Assembly (NCBI GenBank): GCA_002415135.1
Contig: DIBY01000018.1
Location: 222,154 to 286,153 of the forward strand
Source of the DNA: Flavobacteriales bacterium UBA5040
GTDB lineage: Bacteria; Bacteroidota; Bacteroidia; Flavobacteriales; Weeksellaceae
Direction: 5' to 3'
Length of the DNA: 64,000 nucleotides
Shown here: piece after piece, positions 9,116 to 18,346 of the stretch
Position numbering within the stretch: the first letter of the stretch is position 1
How the letters are laid out: every line of letters starts with the position of its first letter
Notes under the pieces: model-generated
Told to the model about the DNA's origin: nothing
Seen by the model: only the letters and a program-made list of their open reading frames with translations
Databases searched by the model: none
Position numbers and translations under genes: made by a program

Positions 9116-11008
9116 TTAGTTTTGTCCATTCTCAGTTTCAACTAAAATCTCCTTTTTATCAATCTCAGGATCTTCCACGACTAAATTTTCAAGAATAAAT
9201 AATTGTCGGTCTGGTGTATTTTTTCCCATGTAAAATTCGAGCAACTGTTCGATGGTTTGATCTTTTCCTAAAACAACCGGTTCTAGGCGAATATCTTTAC
9301 CAATAAAATGTTTGAACTCATCTGGTGAAATTTCTCCAAGTCCTTTAAAGCGCGTAATCTCAGGATTTTTCCCTAACTCCTGCATCGCTTTCACCCGTTC
9401 TATTTCTGAATAACAATATCTGGTTTCCTTTTTATTTCGAACTCTGAATAATGGTGTTTGCAAAATATACAAATGTCCATTTTTAATTAAATCCGGGAAA
9501 AACTGTAGGAAGAAAGTGATCATCAACAAACGAATGTGCATTCCGTCAACGTCGGCATCGGTGGCGATAATGACGTGATTGTAACGCAAATCTTCCAGAG
9601 AATCTTCAATGTTCAATGCTGCCTGCAAATAGTTAAATTCTTCATTTTCGTAAACTACCCGTTTGGTTAAACCATAACAGTTTAGCGGTTTTCCTTTTAA
9701 AGAAAACACGGCCTGAGTTTCGACATCACGTGATTTAGTGATGGACCCAGAAGCAGAATCCCCCTCGGTGATGAAGATCATTGTTTCTCCTTTGCGCAAA
9801 GCTTTTTGGTCGTTATAATGTTGACGACAATCGCGAAGCTTCTTATTGTGTAAAGAAACCTTCTTAGCTCTTTCGCGTGCTAATTTTTGAATTCCAGAAA
9901 GTTCTTTTCTTTCTCTTTCGGATATAATAATTTTACGATGAATCGCTTCGGCAATATCTTGATTTTGGTGCAAGAAATTATCGAGTTTATTTTTTAAGAA
10001 ATTGGTAATGAAAGATCTAACCGTCTCCTTTCCTGGTTCCATTTCGTTGGAACCTAATTTGGTTTTGGTTTGAGATTCGAAAACGGGTTCAATTACTTTA
10101 ATCGCAACCGCTGCAATAATCGATTTACGAATGTCTGCCGCTTCAAAGTTTTTATTAAAATATTCGCGAATCGTTTTCACATACGCTTCACGAAATGCAT
10201 TTAGATGCGTTCCACCTTGAGTTGTATTTTGACCGTTGACAAATGAGAAGTAAGTTTCAGACTGTGATTTATCGGAATGCGTTATGGCAACTTCAATATC
10301 TTCATCTTTCAAATGAACAATCGGATAAATGATTTCACCTTCAATTTCTTCCTGAAGTAAATCTTTCAATCCGTTTTCTGAGAAGTATGTTTCGCCGTTA
10401 AAAACTATTTTCAAACCTGGATTCAGGTAGCAATAATTTTTTAGCATTTTTTCGATGTACTCTTTTCTAAACTTGAAATGCGTGAAAATTGTCGTGTCGG
10501 GAATAAAGGTGATTTCAGTTCCGTTCCTGTCCGTAGACTCCACTTCGGTAAAATCTTCTGTAATGAGACCTTTCGAAAATTCCGCAATTTTTGCTTTCCC
10601 GTCGCGAATCGATTTTACTTTAAAGAATTCAGAAAGTGCATTGACGGCTTTGGTTCCTACTCCATTTAAACCTACTGATTTTTTAAAAGCCTTTGAATCA
10701 TACTTTCCACCGGTGTTCATTTTAGAAACGGCGTCAACAACTTTACCCAAAGGAATCCCACGTCCGTAATCACGAACGATCGCTTTACCATCATCGATTT
10801 TAATTTCGATTCTTTTCCCAGATTTCATCACGAATTCATCAATCGAGTTGTCGATGATTTCTTTGAGCAAAATATAAATCCCATCGTCAGCCGAAGATCC
10901 ATCGCCCAGTTTACCAATATACATTCCCGGTCGAAGTCGGATATGCTCTTGCCAATCAAGGGTTCTAATATTATCTTCGGAATAATTAACAGTAATGTTG
11001 TCGCTCAT
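9116..11008 (-). CDS. parE: DNA topoisomerase IV subunit B (ATPase subunit)
   Basis: A 630-residue protein. An N-terminal GHKL ATPase domain shows E50, N54 and D57 in LLKEIIDNSIDEF and a DYGRGIP motif. A transducer domain follows, then a Toprim domain with FITEGDSASG and DADVDG, which hold the catalytic acid and the magnesium site. It powers strand passage by ATP hydrolysis together with ParC. It is the first gene of the operon parE, membrane protein, parC. Confidence 0.93.
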   Translation of the reverse strand: MSDNITVNYSEDNIRTLDWQEHIRLRPGMYIGKLGDGSSADDGIYILLKEIIDNSIDEFVMKSGKRIEIKIDDGKAIVRDYGRGIPLGKVVDAVSKMNTGGKYDSKAFKKSVGLNGVGTKAVNALSEFFKVKSIRDGKAKIAEFSKGLITEDFTEVESTDRNGTEITFIPDTTIFTHFKFRKEYIEKMLKNYCYLNPGLKIVFNGETYFSENGLKDLLQEEIEGEIIYPIVHLKDEDIEVAITHSDKSQSETYFSFVNGQNTTQGGTHLNAFREAYVKTIREYFNKNFEAADIRKSIIAAVAIKVIEPVFESQTKTKLGSNEMEPGKETVRSFITNFLKNKLDNFLHQNQDIAEAIHRKIIISERERKELSGIQKLARERAKKVSLHNKKLRDCRQHYNDQKALRKGETMIFITEGDSASGSITKSRDVETQAVFSLKGKPLNCYGLTKRVVYENEEFNYLQAALNIEDSLEDLRYNHVIIATDADVDGMHIRLLMITFFLQFFPDLIKNGHLYILQTPLFRVRNKKETRYCYSEIERVKAMQELGKNPEITRFKGLGEISPDEFKHFIGKDIRLEPVVLGKDQTIEQLLEFYMGKNTPDRQLFILENLVVEDPEIDKKEILVETENGQN

Positions 11009-11176
11009 ATTTTGATAGAAACTGCTTTATAAAATCAGTAACTCACAAAAATAGTGAAAGGAAACTGATTTCTAAAATTTTGTGGAAAAGTTTATGGTAA
11101 CTTTCTCGTTTTAATGAAATTAGGACGTGGAACTTGACTTTGAAATACTTTTTTACTAAAATTTCAATCTTTTGAC

Positions 11177-11722
11177 TTAAAAACGATTAATCCAGGTTGC
11201 AAAAGCTTCCAGAAAAGTTTTCATGAATTTTTCAGTTTTCTCATCAACGGTAACGCCATCTTCCAGTAATTTATCTTTGATCTGACCAATGTACGCTTCA
11301 GGTTGTTGCATCATCGGAATATTTAAAGAAACTGCAGCTTCGCGAATCGTTTGATTGGCTCCTAACCCACCGATTGCTCCTGGACTTACTGTAGCAACTG
11401 CACCAGGTTTTCCTTTCCATGAGTTTAGTTTTGGAGGACGTGCCCCGATTTCCATTGCATTTTTTAAAACACCTGGAATGGTTCGGTTGTATTCTGGAGA
11501 TACGAATAAAAACGCATCAGCATCATCGAGTTGCTTTTTATAATCAAGCCATTCTTGAGGCGGATTGCTTTCTATATCTTCATTAAAAAAAGAAAGATCT
11601 TTAATTTCAACGATTTCTAACTTTAAATTTTCTGGAGCGAGGCGAATGAATTCATTGGCTACTTTTCTGTTAAAAGATTCCTTACGTAAACTCCCAACGA
11701 TTATGGCTACTTTTTTCTGCAT
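11177..11722 (-). CDS. NADPH-dependent FMN reductase family protein
   Basis: A 181-residue flavodoxin-like oxidoreductase. Visible motifs are the N-terminal phosphate loop IVGSLRKESFNRK, the SPEYNRTIPGVLKNA segment typical of the NADPH-dependent FMN reductase family, and the glycine-rich SPGAIGGLGANQ. It should bind FMN and reduce quinones, azo compounds or metal ions with NAD(P)H in the cytoplasm; the substrate is not predictable. It is a single gene, with the terminator of the next upstream minus-strand gene just before its start. Confidence 0.85.
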   Translation of the reverse strand: MQKKVAIIVGSLRKESFNRKVANEFIRLAPENLKLEIVEIKDLSFFNEDIESNPPQEWLDYKKQLDDADAFLFVSPEYNRTIPGVLKNAMEIGARPPKLNSWKGKPGAVATVSPGAIGGLGANQTIREAAVSLNIPMMQQPEAYIGQIKDKLLEDGVTVDEKTEKFMKTFLEAFATWINRF

Positions 11723-11813
11723 CTATTTATTTTTGATTTAAAGGTAAAGATAATGGTTCTAAAACTATTTTTTTGATTTTTCAGCAAGAAAAAGTTCATT
11801 TTTTAAAACTAAA

Positions 11814-11843
11814 AAAGTGAAAGAATTAACTTTCACTTTAATA
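11814..11843 (-). terminator. Rho-independent terminator after the T9SS cargo gene
   Basis: A 10-bp stem (AAAGTGAAAG with CTTTCACTTT), 6-nt loop, followed on the minus strand by a T run. Confidence 0.8.
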
Positions 11844-11865
11844 ATCTTGGATCTTATCGAACAAT

Positions 11866-12666
11866 TTATTTTTTGATGAATTTTCTAGAGATCACGTTAT
11901 TCCCACTGTAAATGTTGATGATATATTGTCCGGCAGAAAGGTTTCTAACATCGATGTCTGCAGAAGAAGTTTCCTTGACTTTTTTTCCACTCATATCGAA
12001 AATACGAACCGTCTGTAATTCTTTTACGTTTTGAATTTTAATAAAATCTGAAGTTGGATTTGGATAAATTGAAACCTCAGTCTTTTCAGAATCTGAAACT
12101 CCTAAAGCACTTTGTGTAACCTTCACATCATCAATTCCGATATAGAAAATATCTTCACATTCATAATGCCTGAAGACTAATTTCACCTCTTGTCCTTTGT
12201 ACGCAGAAATGTCAACATTAACCACTTTCGCAGCTAAAAGGTAACCGGCATCTAAAGTTTCTTGAAAAACCGGCGTTTCCGAACCAGTAAATGTGGCTGT
12301 TGCAGGAATTACATAAACCGCATAATGCTCGTCGAACAATTCGTCGTCACCGGCTGCAACTTTAAAAGACAGTTCTAAATTTCCTGTTGTCGGTAGTGTA
12401 ATTGCTGGACTTGTCAATGTATTGTCGGGCGTAAATGCTTCAAAATACCATGAAAAAGAAGCTGCGAAATATCCTTGAAACGAATCAACTTCGTTCAGTG
12501 CTGCATCTAAGAATTCCCACGTGTCAGCATCACCATCACGATCTCCAATGGTCCACGCAGCTCTTGCTGCCGGCGATTCAAAATCTTCCTGAAAAACAGT
12601 TGTTTGTCCGTAATAAAAAGCTCCTAATCCTAAGGTCGAAGCCAAAAGTAATTTTTTAATCATCAT
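11866..12666 (-). CDS. Secreted protein with type IX secretion sorting domain
   Basis: About 266 residues from the favoured start MMIKKLLL; a frame extension of five residues upstream (MCQTY) is less likely because the signal peptide begins at MMIKK. A signal peptide is followed by a beta-sandwich region of cleaved-adhesin or MAM-like type (VFQEDFES..., GIDDVKV). The C-terminal tail of about 75 residues begins SIYPNPTSDFIKI and ends in VISRKFIKK, the classic type A sorting signal of the Bacteroidota type IX system. It is therefore exported and attached to, or released from, the cell surface. No catalytic site is visible. A terminator follows. Confidence 0.85.
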   Translation of the reverse strand: MMIKKLLLASTLGLGAFYYGQTTVFQEDFESPAARAAWTIGDRDGDADTWEFLDAALNEVDSFQGYFAASFSWYFEAFTPDNTLTSPAITLPTTGNLELSFKVAAGDDELFDEHYAVYVIPATATFTGSETPVFQETLDAGYLLAAKVVNVDISAYKGQEVKLVFRHYECEDIFYIGIDDVKVTQSALGVSDSEKTEVSIYPNPTSDFIKIQNVKELQTVRIFDMSGKKVKETSSADIDVRNLSAGQYIINIYSGNNVISRKFIKK

Positions 12667-12745
12667 ATAAGTTTGACACAAATATACAAATTGAAAATTA
12701 TTTGATCAAATCATTCAAAATATCACTATAGTTTATCAAAAAAAA

Positions 12746-12767
12746 AGCGGACCTTATTAAGTCCGCT
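12746..12767 (-). terminator. Rho-independent terminator after ychF
   Basis: A 7-bp perfect stem AGCGGAC / GTCCGCT, followed on the minus strand by nine T residues. Confidence 0.9.
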
Positions 12768-12798
12768 CTATTTTATTACTGATCTGCTTTTAGTTTAA

Positions 12799-13890
12799 TT
12801 AAACATTAAATCTAAAGTTCATCATATCACCATCCTGTACGATATATTCTTTTCCTTCAACAGATAATTTTCCAGCTTCTTTTACTTTAGCTTCAGAGCC
12901 GAATTTTAAGAAATCTTCATATTTAATTACTTCTGCACGGATAAATCCTTTTTCGAAATCAGTATGAATAACGCCAGCAGCTTGTGGTGCAGTCCAACCG
13001 CGACCAATAGTCCAGGCCCGAACTTCTTTTACACCAGCCGTGAAGTAAGTCTGTAATTTCAATAAATCGTAGGCTTTTCTAATCAATCGGTTTACACCAG
13101 GTTCTGTTAAACCTAATTCATCCAAGAACATTTCGCGTTCTTCGAAAGTTTCTAATTCGTTGATATCAGCTTCGATCTGAGCGGCTAAAACAACAACTTC
13201 TGCGTTTTCTTTGGCAGCCATTTCTTCAATTTTGGCAATCCATTCATTTCCGTTTTTAATTGAATTTTCATCAACGTTACAAACGTAAAGAACTGGTTTG
13301 TTCGTTAACAACTGAACATCTGAAATGATTTCAGTAGAAAAATCATCCATTGGAAATTCACGCGCGTTGTTCCCTTCCTCCACAAATTTCTGTAAATTAA
13401 GAAGTGTTTCGTAAGTCATCACATCATCTTTTTTACCGGATTTAATGAATTTCTTCGCTTTCTCAACTGACTTTGCTAAGGTTTCAATATCTTTCAACTG
13501 AAGTTCAATATCGATAATTTCTTTATCTCTGATCGGATCTACGGTTCCCTCAACGTGAATAATATTTCCGTCTTCGAAACATCTTAAAACATGAATAATT
13601 GCTTCACATTCTCTAATATTTGCGAGGAATTTATTTCCTAAACCTTCTCCTTTACTGGCACCTTTTACCAAACCTGCAATATCTACGATCTCGACTACAG
13701 CTGGTAAAACTCTTTCCGGTTTTACTAATTTTTCCAATTCAAACAAACGCTCATCCGGCACAGAAACGGTTCCGATATTGGGTTCGATCGTACAGAATGG
13801 ATAGTTGGCAGATTGCGCTTTGGCGTTGCTTAAACAGTTAAAAAGGGTTGACTTACCTACATTGGGTAAACCTACAATTCCACATTTCAT
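12799..13890 (-). CDS. ychF: YchF/OLA1-family redox-regulated ATPase
   Basis: A 363-residue Obg-class P-loop protein. The P loop is GLPNVGKST at 7-15, with a DIAGLVKGASKGEGLGNKF switch II and an unusual specificity motif, followed by a coiled-coil and a C-terminal TGS domain (about 280-363). YchF proteins hydrolyse ATP rather than GTP and associate with ribosomes. Length and domain order are normal for the family. It is monocistronic with its own terminator. Confidence 0.95.
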   Translation of the reverse strand: MKCGIVGLPNVGKSTLFNCLSNAKAQSANYPFCTIEPNIGTVSVPDERLFELEKLVKPERVLPAVVEIVDIAGLVKGASKGEGLGNKFLANIRECEAIIHVLRCFEDGNIIHVEGTVDPIRDKEIIDIELQLKDIETLAKSVEKAKKFIKSGKKDDVMTYETLLNLQKFVEEGNNAREFPMDDFSTEIISDVQLLTNKPVLYVCNVDENSIKNGNEWIAKIEEMAAKENAEVVVLAAQIEADINELETFEEREMFLDELGLTEPGVNRLIRKAYDLLKLQTYFTAGVKEVRAWTIGRGWTAPQAAGVIHTDFEKGFIRAEVIKYEDFLKFGSEAKVKEAGKLSVEGKEYIVQDGDMMNFRFNV

Positions 13891-13993
13891 ATCTTTAGTT
13901 CAAAGTTTATAAATCAAGGTTTAAAGTCGTCCTTAAACCCATTAAATTCAGAGTTGGCAAAGATAAAGATTTTGAGTGAGTTATGGACTAAAA

Positions 13994-14020
13994 AAATCTG
14001 CCCTTTTTGAGAGCAGATTT
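13994..14020 (-). terminator. Rho-independent terminator after the ferritin gene
   Basis: An 8-bp stem (AAATCTGC with GCAGATTT), followed on the minus strand by a T run. Confidence 0.75.
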
Positions 14021-14040
14021 TGAGTCTATATGTAAAAATC

Positions 14041-14592
14041 TTACGGATTTTCTGACGTCGCATTTCTAGCCAGTTCAGCATCGTCTGCCGATTTTCCGAG
14101 ATCTTTATCTAAATTAAATAATGATTCATCTGTAGCCCGGTCTCCACCTGCGATTTTAAGTTTGTCGATAAGATCCATCGCTAAAGTCTCTTCTTCAATC
14201 TGTTCTTTAACAAACCACTGTAAGAAATTCCAGGTTGCCCAATCTTTTTCTTCAAAAGCCATCGTAACCAAATTGTATATTTTTTCTGTATTTTCAACCT
14301 CATGTTTAAATACAAGATTGAAACATTCTGTTAAGTTTTGAGGATCTTTATCTGCAGCTTTTAAAGAAGTTACGGTAGGTTTTCCGCCTCTGTTTAAAAT
14401 ATATTGCATGAATTTAATGGCGTGGTTTCTTTCTTCTAATGAATGACGTAACAAAAAATTTCCGATGCCGTCGTATCCTAAATCAGTTGCCCAAATTCCG
14501 TAAGATAAATAAGTGTGAGACTGAAATAATTCAACATTCATTTGTGTACTCAACGCTTGTTCAAGTGTTGACGAAAGTCTTTTAGTATCCAT
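14041..14592 (-). CDS. ftnA: Ferritin, iron storage protein
   Basis: A 183-residue non-haem ferritin. The ferroxidase ligands are visible: E21 in MNVELFQSH, E54 and H57 in EERNH, and further acids in the HEVENTEKIY helix. It should oxidise Fe(II) and store it in a 24-subunit shell in the cytoplasm. The C-terminal extension (after DKLKIAGGDRATDESL) is somewhat longer than in E. coli FtnA. It is monocistronic with its own terminator. Confidence 0.93.
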   Translation of the reverse strand: MDTKRLSSTLEQALSTQMNVELFQSHTYLSYGIWATDLGYDGIGNFLLRHSLEERNHAIKFMQYILNRGGKPTVTSLKAADKDPQNLTECFNLVFKHEVENTEKIYNLVTMAFEEKDWATWNFLQWFVKEQIEEETLAMDLIDKLKIAGGDRATDESLFNLDKDLGKSADDAELARNATSENP

Positions 14593-14781
14593 AATTAAAA
14601 TTTTAATGATTGTATTTTAAAGAGCAAGAATAATTCCTTTGTGCCATTCTTCTGTTATTTTAAGGATTTTTTAACGAAAACCTCTTTATCAATTTATTTT
14701 CAGATGACTGTAATCCTCTTTTTCAGTCTAAATTTACAAATAATTATATTGATAATCAGGTCGATATAAAAAATTTAGCAT

Positions 14782-14850
14782 TATCACTAAAAAAATAGTT
14801 GTACAGTAAAAATTAAATTCTACATTTGTATCACTAAATAAATAGTGATA
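14782..14850 (+). promoter_or_regulatory. Promoter and two BlaI-type operators before the blaI-like gene
   Basis: A perfect Bacteroidota promoter is present: TTG at 14799-14801, a 19-nt spacer, TACATTTG at 14821-14828. It is flanked by two inverted repeats of the same design. The downstream one is perfect, TATCACTA-N6-TAGTGATA (14829-14850), and overlaps the ATG. The upstream one is imperfect, TATCACTA-N6-TAGTtgTA (14782-14803), and covers the -33 element. This is how an autoregulating BlaI/MecI repressor would block its own operon. Confidence 0.8.
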
Positions 14851-15215
14851 TGCAAGTTACTCAATTAACAAAATCGGAAGAACAGGTAATGCAATATCTG
14901 TGGGACTTAGAAAAAGCCTTCCTAAAAGATATTCTCGAATTATTTCCGGAACCTAAACCACACACCAATACCGTGTCTACGATTTTAAAAGTTTTAAAAG
15001 ACAAAGATTTTGTCGATTATGAAGTTTTCGGCAGACAGCATAAGTATTTCCCTTTAGTCTCCAAAGAAAAATACAGCGGAAAATCGATGCAGAGTTTGGT
15101 GAAAAATTATTTCGAAGGATCTTATAAAAACGCGGTTTCTTTCCTGGTTGAGAAAAATGAAATGAGCGTTGAAGATCTTGAAATGCTCTTAAATGAACTT
15201 AAAAATAAAGACTGA
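14850..15215 (+). CDS. BlaI/MecI/CopY-family transcriptional repressor
   Basis: A 121-residue protein with an N-terminal winged helix (LTKSEEQVMQYLWDLEKAF start, TVSTILKVLKDKDFV recognition region) and a C-terminal dimerisation helix pair. The family represses beta-lactamase, copper or peptide-stress operons and is inactivated by cleavage through a BlaR1-type sensor. Here the next gene is exactly such a sensor, whose start shares one base with this stop (TGATG), so they are translationally coupled. Two operator-like inverted repeats surround its promoter. Confidence 0.9.
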   Translation: MQVTQLTKSEEQVMQYLWDLEKAFLKDILELFPEPKPHTNTVSTILKVLKDKDFVDYEVFGRQHKYFPLVSKEKYSGKSMQSLVKNYFEGSYKNAVSFLVEKNEMSVEDLEMLLNELKNKD

Positions 15216-16924
15216 TGGAAACACTATTTTTCTATTTCGGGAAAGTTATTTTTACAAGTGGTGTAATGTTCCTGTACTACAAGTTGTTTCTTAAGGACAA
15301 GACCTTTCATCATTATAACCGCTTCTATTTGCTGGCTACGGTGCTGATCAGTTTATTGTTGCCTTTGCTGAAAGTAAGCTATTTTACACTTGAAGTAAAT
15401 AGCGATATGTATTTACTAATTAACAGATTACAAAATGTTAGTTCAACTAATAATTTAAACAATGACTTCAATTATTTTAAAATTGGCGCTGTTCTTACTG
15501 GACTGGTTGCTGTCTTTTTTTTAGCAAAATTAATTTTCGGATTGGTTGAAATTCAGCTTTTAAAAAAGAAGTTTAGCAAAGAAAATTTCGAAGGAATTAG
15601 TTTCTATCAAACCGATCTGGCGGAAGCTCCTTTTTCCTTTTTCAAAAATTTATTCTGGAAAAATTCTATTGAGATTCAGTCAGATTTAGGTCGTCAAATT
15701 CTGAAACACGAAATGGTTCATATCGAACAGAAACATTCCTCGGACAAAATTTTCCTCGAAATCACCACTTCCCTATTTTGGTTTAATCCTTTCTTTTATT
15801 TGATCAAAAAAGAAATCCATTTAATACACGAATATCTGGCTGATAAAAAAGCCATCAAAAACTCGGACACGAAAGCATTTGCGCAGATGCTATTGGCAAG
15901 TCACTTTTCCGGAAAACAGTTACCTGCAACGAGTCCGTTTCTTAGTTCTAACCTCAAAAAAAGATTAACAATGCTTAAAAAATCAAAAACAAAATTCAGT
16001 TATGCGCGACGAATTCTAGCGTTGCCTTTATTATTTATTCTTTCATTTATCTATTTAATTAATGCGAAGAATAAGGAGATTACCAATACCAATCTCGAAA
16101 TCGATAACGCGGTGTCTCAATTGAAATCGGATACCATTAAAACAAATAACAAAATCAATTCGATCACTCAGAACGATATTGCAGTCGGAACTGACGGAAC
16201 AAAACTTCATCAAGATCATCCTGAACTTTTCATCGACAATGACACGATAATCAAGCATGACGTAAGTGAATCTCCTGAATTCAAAAAAAGAATTGCTGAA
16301 GCTGAAAAAAGAGCTGCAGAAGCTGACCGATTAGTTAATTCTCCAGCGTTTAAAAAAAGAATGAAGGATGCTGAGAAAAAAGCAGCAGAAGCTGACCGAT
16401 TATTTAATTCTCCAGCGTTTAAAAAGAGAATTGAAGATGCTGAAAGAAAAGCAGCAGAAACAGACAGAATTGTCAATTCTCCAGAGTTCAAAAAGAGAAT
16501 TGAAGAGGCTGAAAAGAAAGCCGCAGAAGCAGATCTATTATTTAATTCGCCAGCGTTTAAAAAGAGAATTGAAGAAGCTGAAAAGAAAGCCGCAGAAGCA
16601 GAAAAGTTGGTATACTCTATGAAGTTTAGTAGGGATATCAAGAGTACTGAAAAGAAAGCGACAGAGGCTGACAGAAAATTAAAATACGCAGCATTCAACC
16701 GTAATATAGAGGGTGCTGAAATAATCGCAGTCGAACCGACGACTTACCAACCCAAATCAGGAATCCAGTTTAGTGATGACGTGGATATTTTCATCGATGA
16801 AAAACCTGGCACTAAAGAAGATATGCAAATATTGGATCCAAAGAAAATGGAATCTGTTCACGTTTATGAGAAAGAATTTAGTGGAAAAAAAAGAGGACAA
16901 ATCTACATCAAGCTTAAAAAATAA
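15215..16924 (+). CDS. M56-family (BlaR1-like) membrane metallopeptidase with C-terminal 23-residue repeats
   Basis: A 569-residue protein. Membrane helices lie near 1-25, 37-57, 88-112 and 265-285. The cytoplasmic zinc peptidase has H165-E-M-V-H169, with a likely third ligand E206 in IHEYLAD. From residue 353 to about 510 there are six to seven tandem 23-residue units of the type SPAFKKRIEEAEKKAAEADR, predicted to form a charged coiled coil, and then a tail that ends with a TonB-like or CarboxypepD-like segment. BlaR1-type proteins sense an outside signal and cut the BlaI repressor. The penicillin-binding sensor domain of classical BlaR1 is absent, so the signal is unlikely to be a beta-lactam. 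No target gene beyond the pair is obvious. Confidence 0.85.
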   Translation: METLFFYFGKVIFTSGVMFLYYKLFLKDKTFHHYNRFYLLATVLISLLLPLLKVSYFTLEVNSDMYLLINRLQNVSSTNNLNNDFNYFKIGAVLTGLVAVFFLAKLIFGLVEIQLLKKKFSKENFEGISFYQTDLAEAPFSFFKNLFWKNSIEIQSDLGRQILKHEMVHIEQKHSSDKIFLEITTSLFWFNPFFYLIKKEIHLIHEYLADKKAIKNSDTKAFAQMLLASHFSGKQLPATSPFLSSNLKKRLTMLKKSKTKFSYARRILALPLLFILSFIYLINAKNKEITNTNLEIDNAVSQLKSDTIKTNNKINSITQNDIAVGTDGTKLHQDHPELFIDNDTIIKHDVSESPEFKKRIAEAEKRAAEADRLVNSPAFKKRMKDAEKKAAEADRLFNSPAFKKRIEDAERKAAETDRIVNSPEFKKRIEEAEKKAAEADLLFNSPAFKKRIEEAEKKAAEAEKLVYSMKFSRDIKSTEKKATEADRKLKYAAFNRNIEGAEIIAVEPTTYQPKSGIQFSDDVDIFIDEKPGTKEDMQILDPKKMESVHVYEKEFSGKKRGQIYIKLKK

Positions 16925-16932
16925 TTAAATTT

Positions 16933-16968
16933 AAAATTGCCAAAGAAATTAAACTTTGGCAATTTTCT
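16933..16968 (+). terminator. Rho-independent terminator after the BlaR1-like gene
   Basis: A long stem built on AAAATTGCCAAAG / CTTTGGCAATTTT with an 8-nt loop, ending in a T-rich stretch. Confidence 0.85.
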
Positions 16969-16989
16969 TTATCTTAACAAAAAAATTTC

Positions 16990-17850
16990 ATGAAAAAAGG
17001 TTTTCTATTTCTGCTGCTGATTTCTGTCTTTGCCAATGCACAGAATAAACGGTTTACGTATGAATACAGCTTTATTTTAGATTCTACCAACCAAGCTGAT
17101 GTGCAGAAAGAGTTGATTGTTTTGGATGTAAATCCCAACGGTTCAAAATTTTACAGTTATGAACTTTTTAAATCGGATTCCATTCAATTGGTAGAAATAA
17201 AAAAGCAGGAAAATTCTGGTTCTGAAATCATCAACGTAAAGCAAAGTTATAAAGGAAAAATATTTTATACCATTGAAAAAAAATATCCTGGCTTTGAAAT
17301 ATATCAGCATACCGGTCTAGGAAATGACCGATATAAGGTTTTGGATGAAAGAAAATCCGTTTGGAAAATTTTGGCTGACAAGCAAAAACTTGGAGAGTTC
17401 GAGACCCAAAAAGCAGAGACCGAAATGTATGGAAGAAAATGGACCGCTTGGTTTACGACAGAAATTCCAATCCAAGATGGACCTTATAAATTTCATGGGC
17501 TGCCTGGATTGATCGTTAAAATTGAGGACGAGGCGAAATATCATTCTTTTGAATTAAAAGGAATTTCGAAATATGTCGAAAATAATAAGTTGCAGATTGA
17601 TGATGAAAGGAATTTTGAAAAAGAAATTTTAATTGATCATCACAAGTACAAAAAATTGGCTTCAGAACTACGGAATGATCCTACAAAGGCATTACGCGAA
17701 ATGCTTAACATGAGCGGTCCAAATGTAAAAATGATCAGTTCAGACGGCAATGAAGTAAAGCCTGCAGAAATTTTGAGAGAGCGTGAACTGAAAGCGAAAG
17801 AAGATCGTAAGAAAAATAATAATCCATTAGAACTTGATCTGTTGAAATAG
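16990..17850 (+). CDS. GLPGLI family protein
   Basis: A 286-residue exported protein with an N-terminal signal peptide (cut after ANA, residue ~16) and the family-defining motif GLPGLI in a FHGLPGLIVKIED context near residue 170, preceded by a WTAWFTTEIPIQDGPYKF segment. The family is common in Bacteroidota, often next to TonB-dependent receptors, and has no known activity. It stands alone here, downstream of the BlaI/BlaR1-like pair, and may be expressed from its own promoter. Confidence 0.88.
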   Translation: MKKGFLFLLLISVFANAQNKRFTYEYSFILDSTNQADVQKELIVLDVNPNGSKFYSYELFKSDSIQLVEIKKQENSGSEIINVKQSYKGKIFYTIEKKYPGFEIYQHTGLGNDRYKVLDERKSVWKILADKQKLGEFETQKAETEMYGRKWTAWFTTEIPIQDGPYKFHGLPGLIVKIEDEAKYHSFELKGISKYVENNKLQIDDERNFEKEILIDHHKYKKLASELRNDPTKALREMLNMSGPNVKMISSDGNEVKPAEILRERELKAKEDRKKNNNPLELDLLK

Positions 17851-17936
17851 CTTCAGTCCAAAACTGATTATTTTCATATTTATTCGAAGAGAAATTTCCT
17901 TAACTTTAATCTATTAAAAATTAAATATTTAAAGTC

Positions 17937-18173
17937 ATGGAAAATCACAATCTTATCCACGAATTCCCTGAATTAGAAGTCAAAATAAATGAACTTAAAT
18001 TAAAAGATGATGTTTTCAAAAAAATGTATGTGAACTATGAAGAAGTCAACGCGTTGATTCAGCACTACGAAGAAGGGGAACAAAATCACACAACCGATGA
18101 ACACCTGACTGATTTAAGAAAGAGAAGAGTTCATTTAAAAGATGATTTATACTCTTATCTGCATCAAAATTAA
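17937..18173 (+). CDS. YdcH-like DUF465 family protein
   Basis: A 78-residue, mostly helical charged protein. The pattern HEFPELEVKINELKLKD, FKKMYVNYEEVNALIQ and LRKRRVHLKDDLYSYL is typical of the DUF465/YdcH family, a small coiled-coil protein of unknown role. A clear terminator follows. Confidence 0.8.
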   Translation: MENHNLIHEFPELEVKINELKLKDDVFKKMYVNYEEVNALIQHYEEGEQNHTTDEHLTDLRKRRVHLKDDLYSYLHQN

Positions 18174-18202
18174 AAAGATAAAGTTGATCAATTCAGTTTA
18201 CA

Positions 18203-18227
18203 AGCGGCCTAACGGTCGCTTTTTTTG
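18203..18227 (+). terminator. Rho-independent terminator after the DUF465 gene
   Basis: A 7-bp stem (AGCGGCC / GGTCGCT, one G-T wobble), TAAC loop, then seven T residues. Confidence 0.85.
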
Positions 18228-18346
18228 TGACAAAATTTTCTGCTTAAAAACTTACTTTTATAATGATTTATTTAAAAGAATAATTAAATTTACAGAAGCA
18301 TCAATTTCAACAGTGAAAAAAGCGCTAGGAATTAGATTTACAAAAG

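Noticed and set aside
5989..11008. DNA gyrase instead of topoisomerase IV
   Set aside because: The joint parE-parC operon and the 630-residue B subunit favour topoisomerase IV.
16216..16698. Long minus-strand frame opposite the repeats of the BlaR1-like gene
   Set aside because: It mirrors the 69-bp repeats of the real gene and is low-complexity; no start signal of its own.
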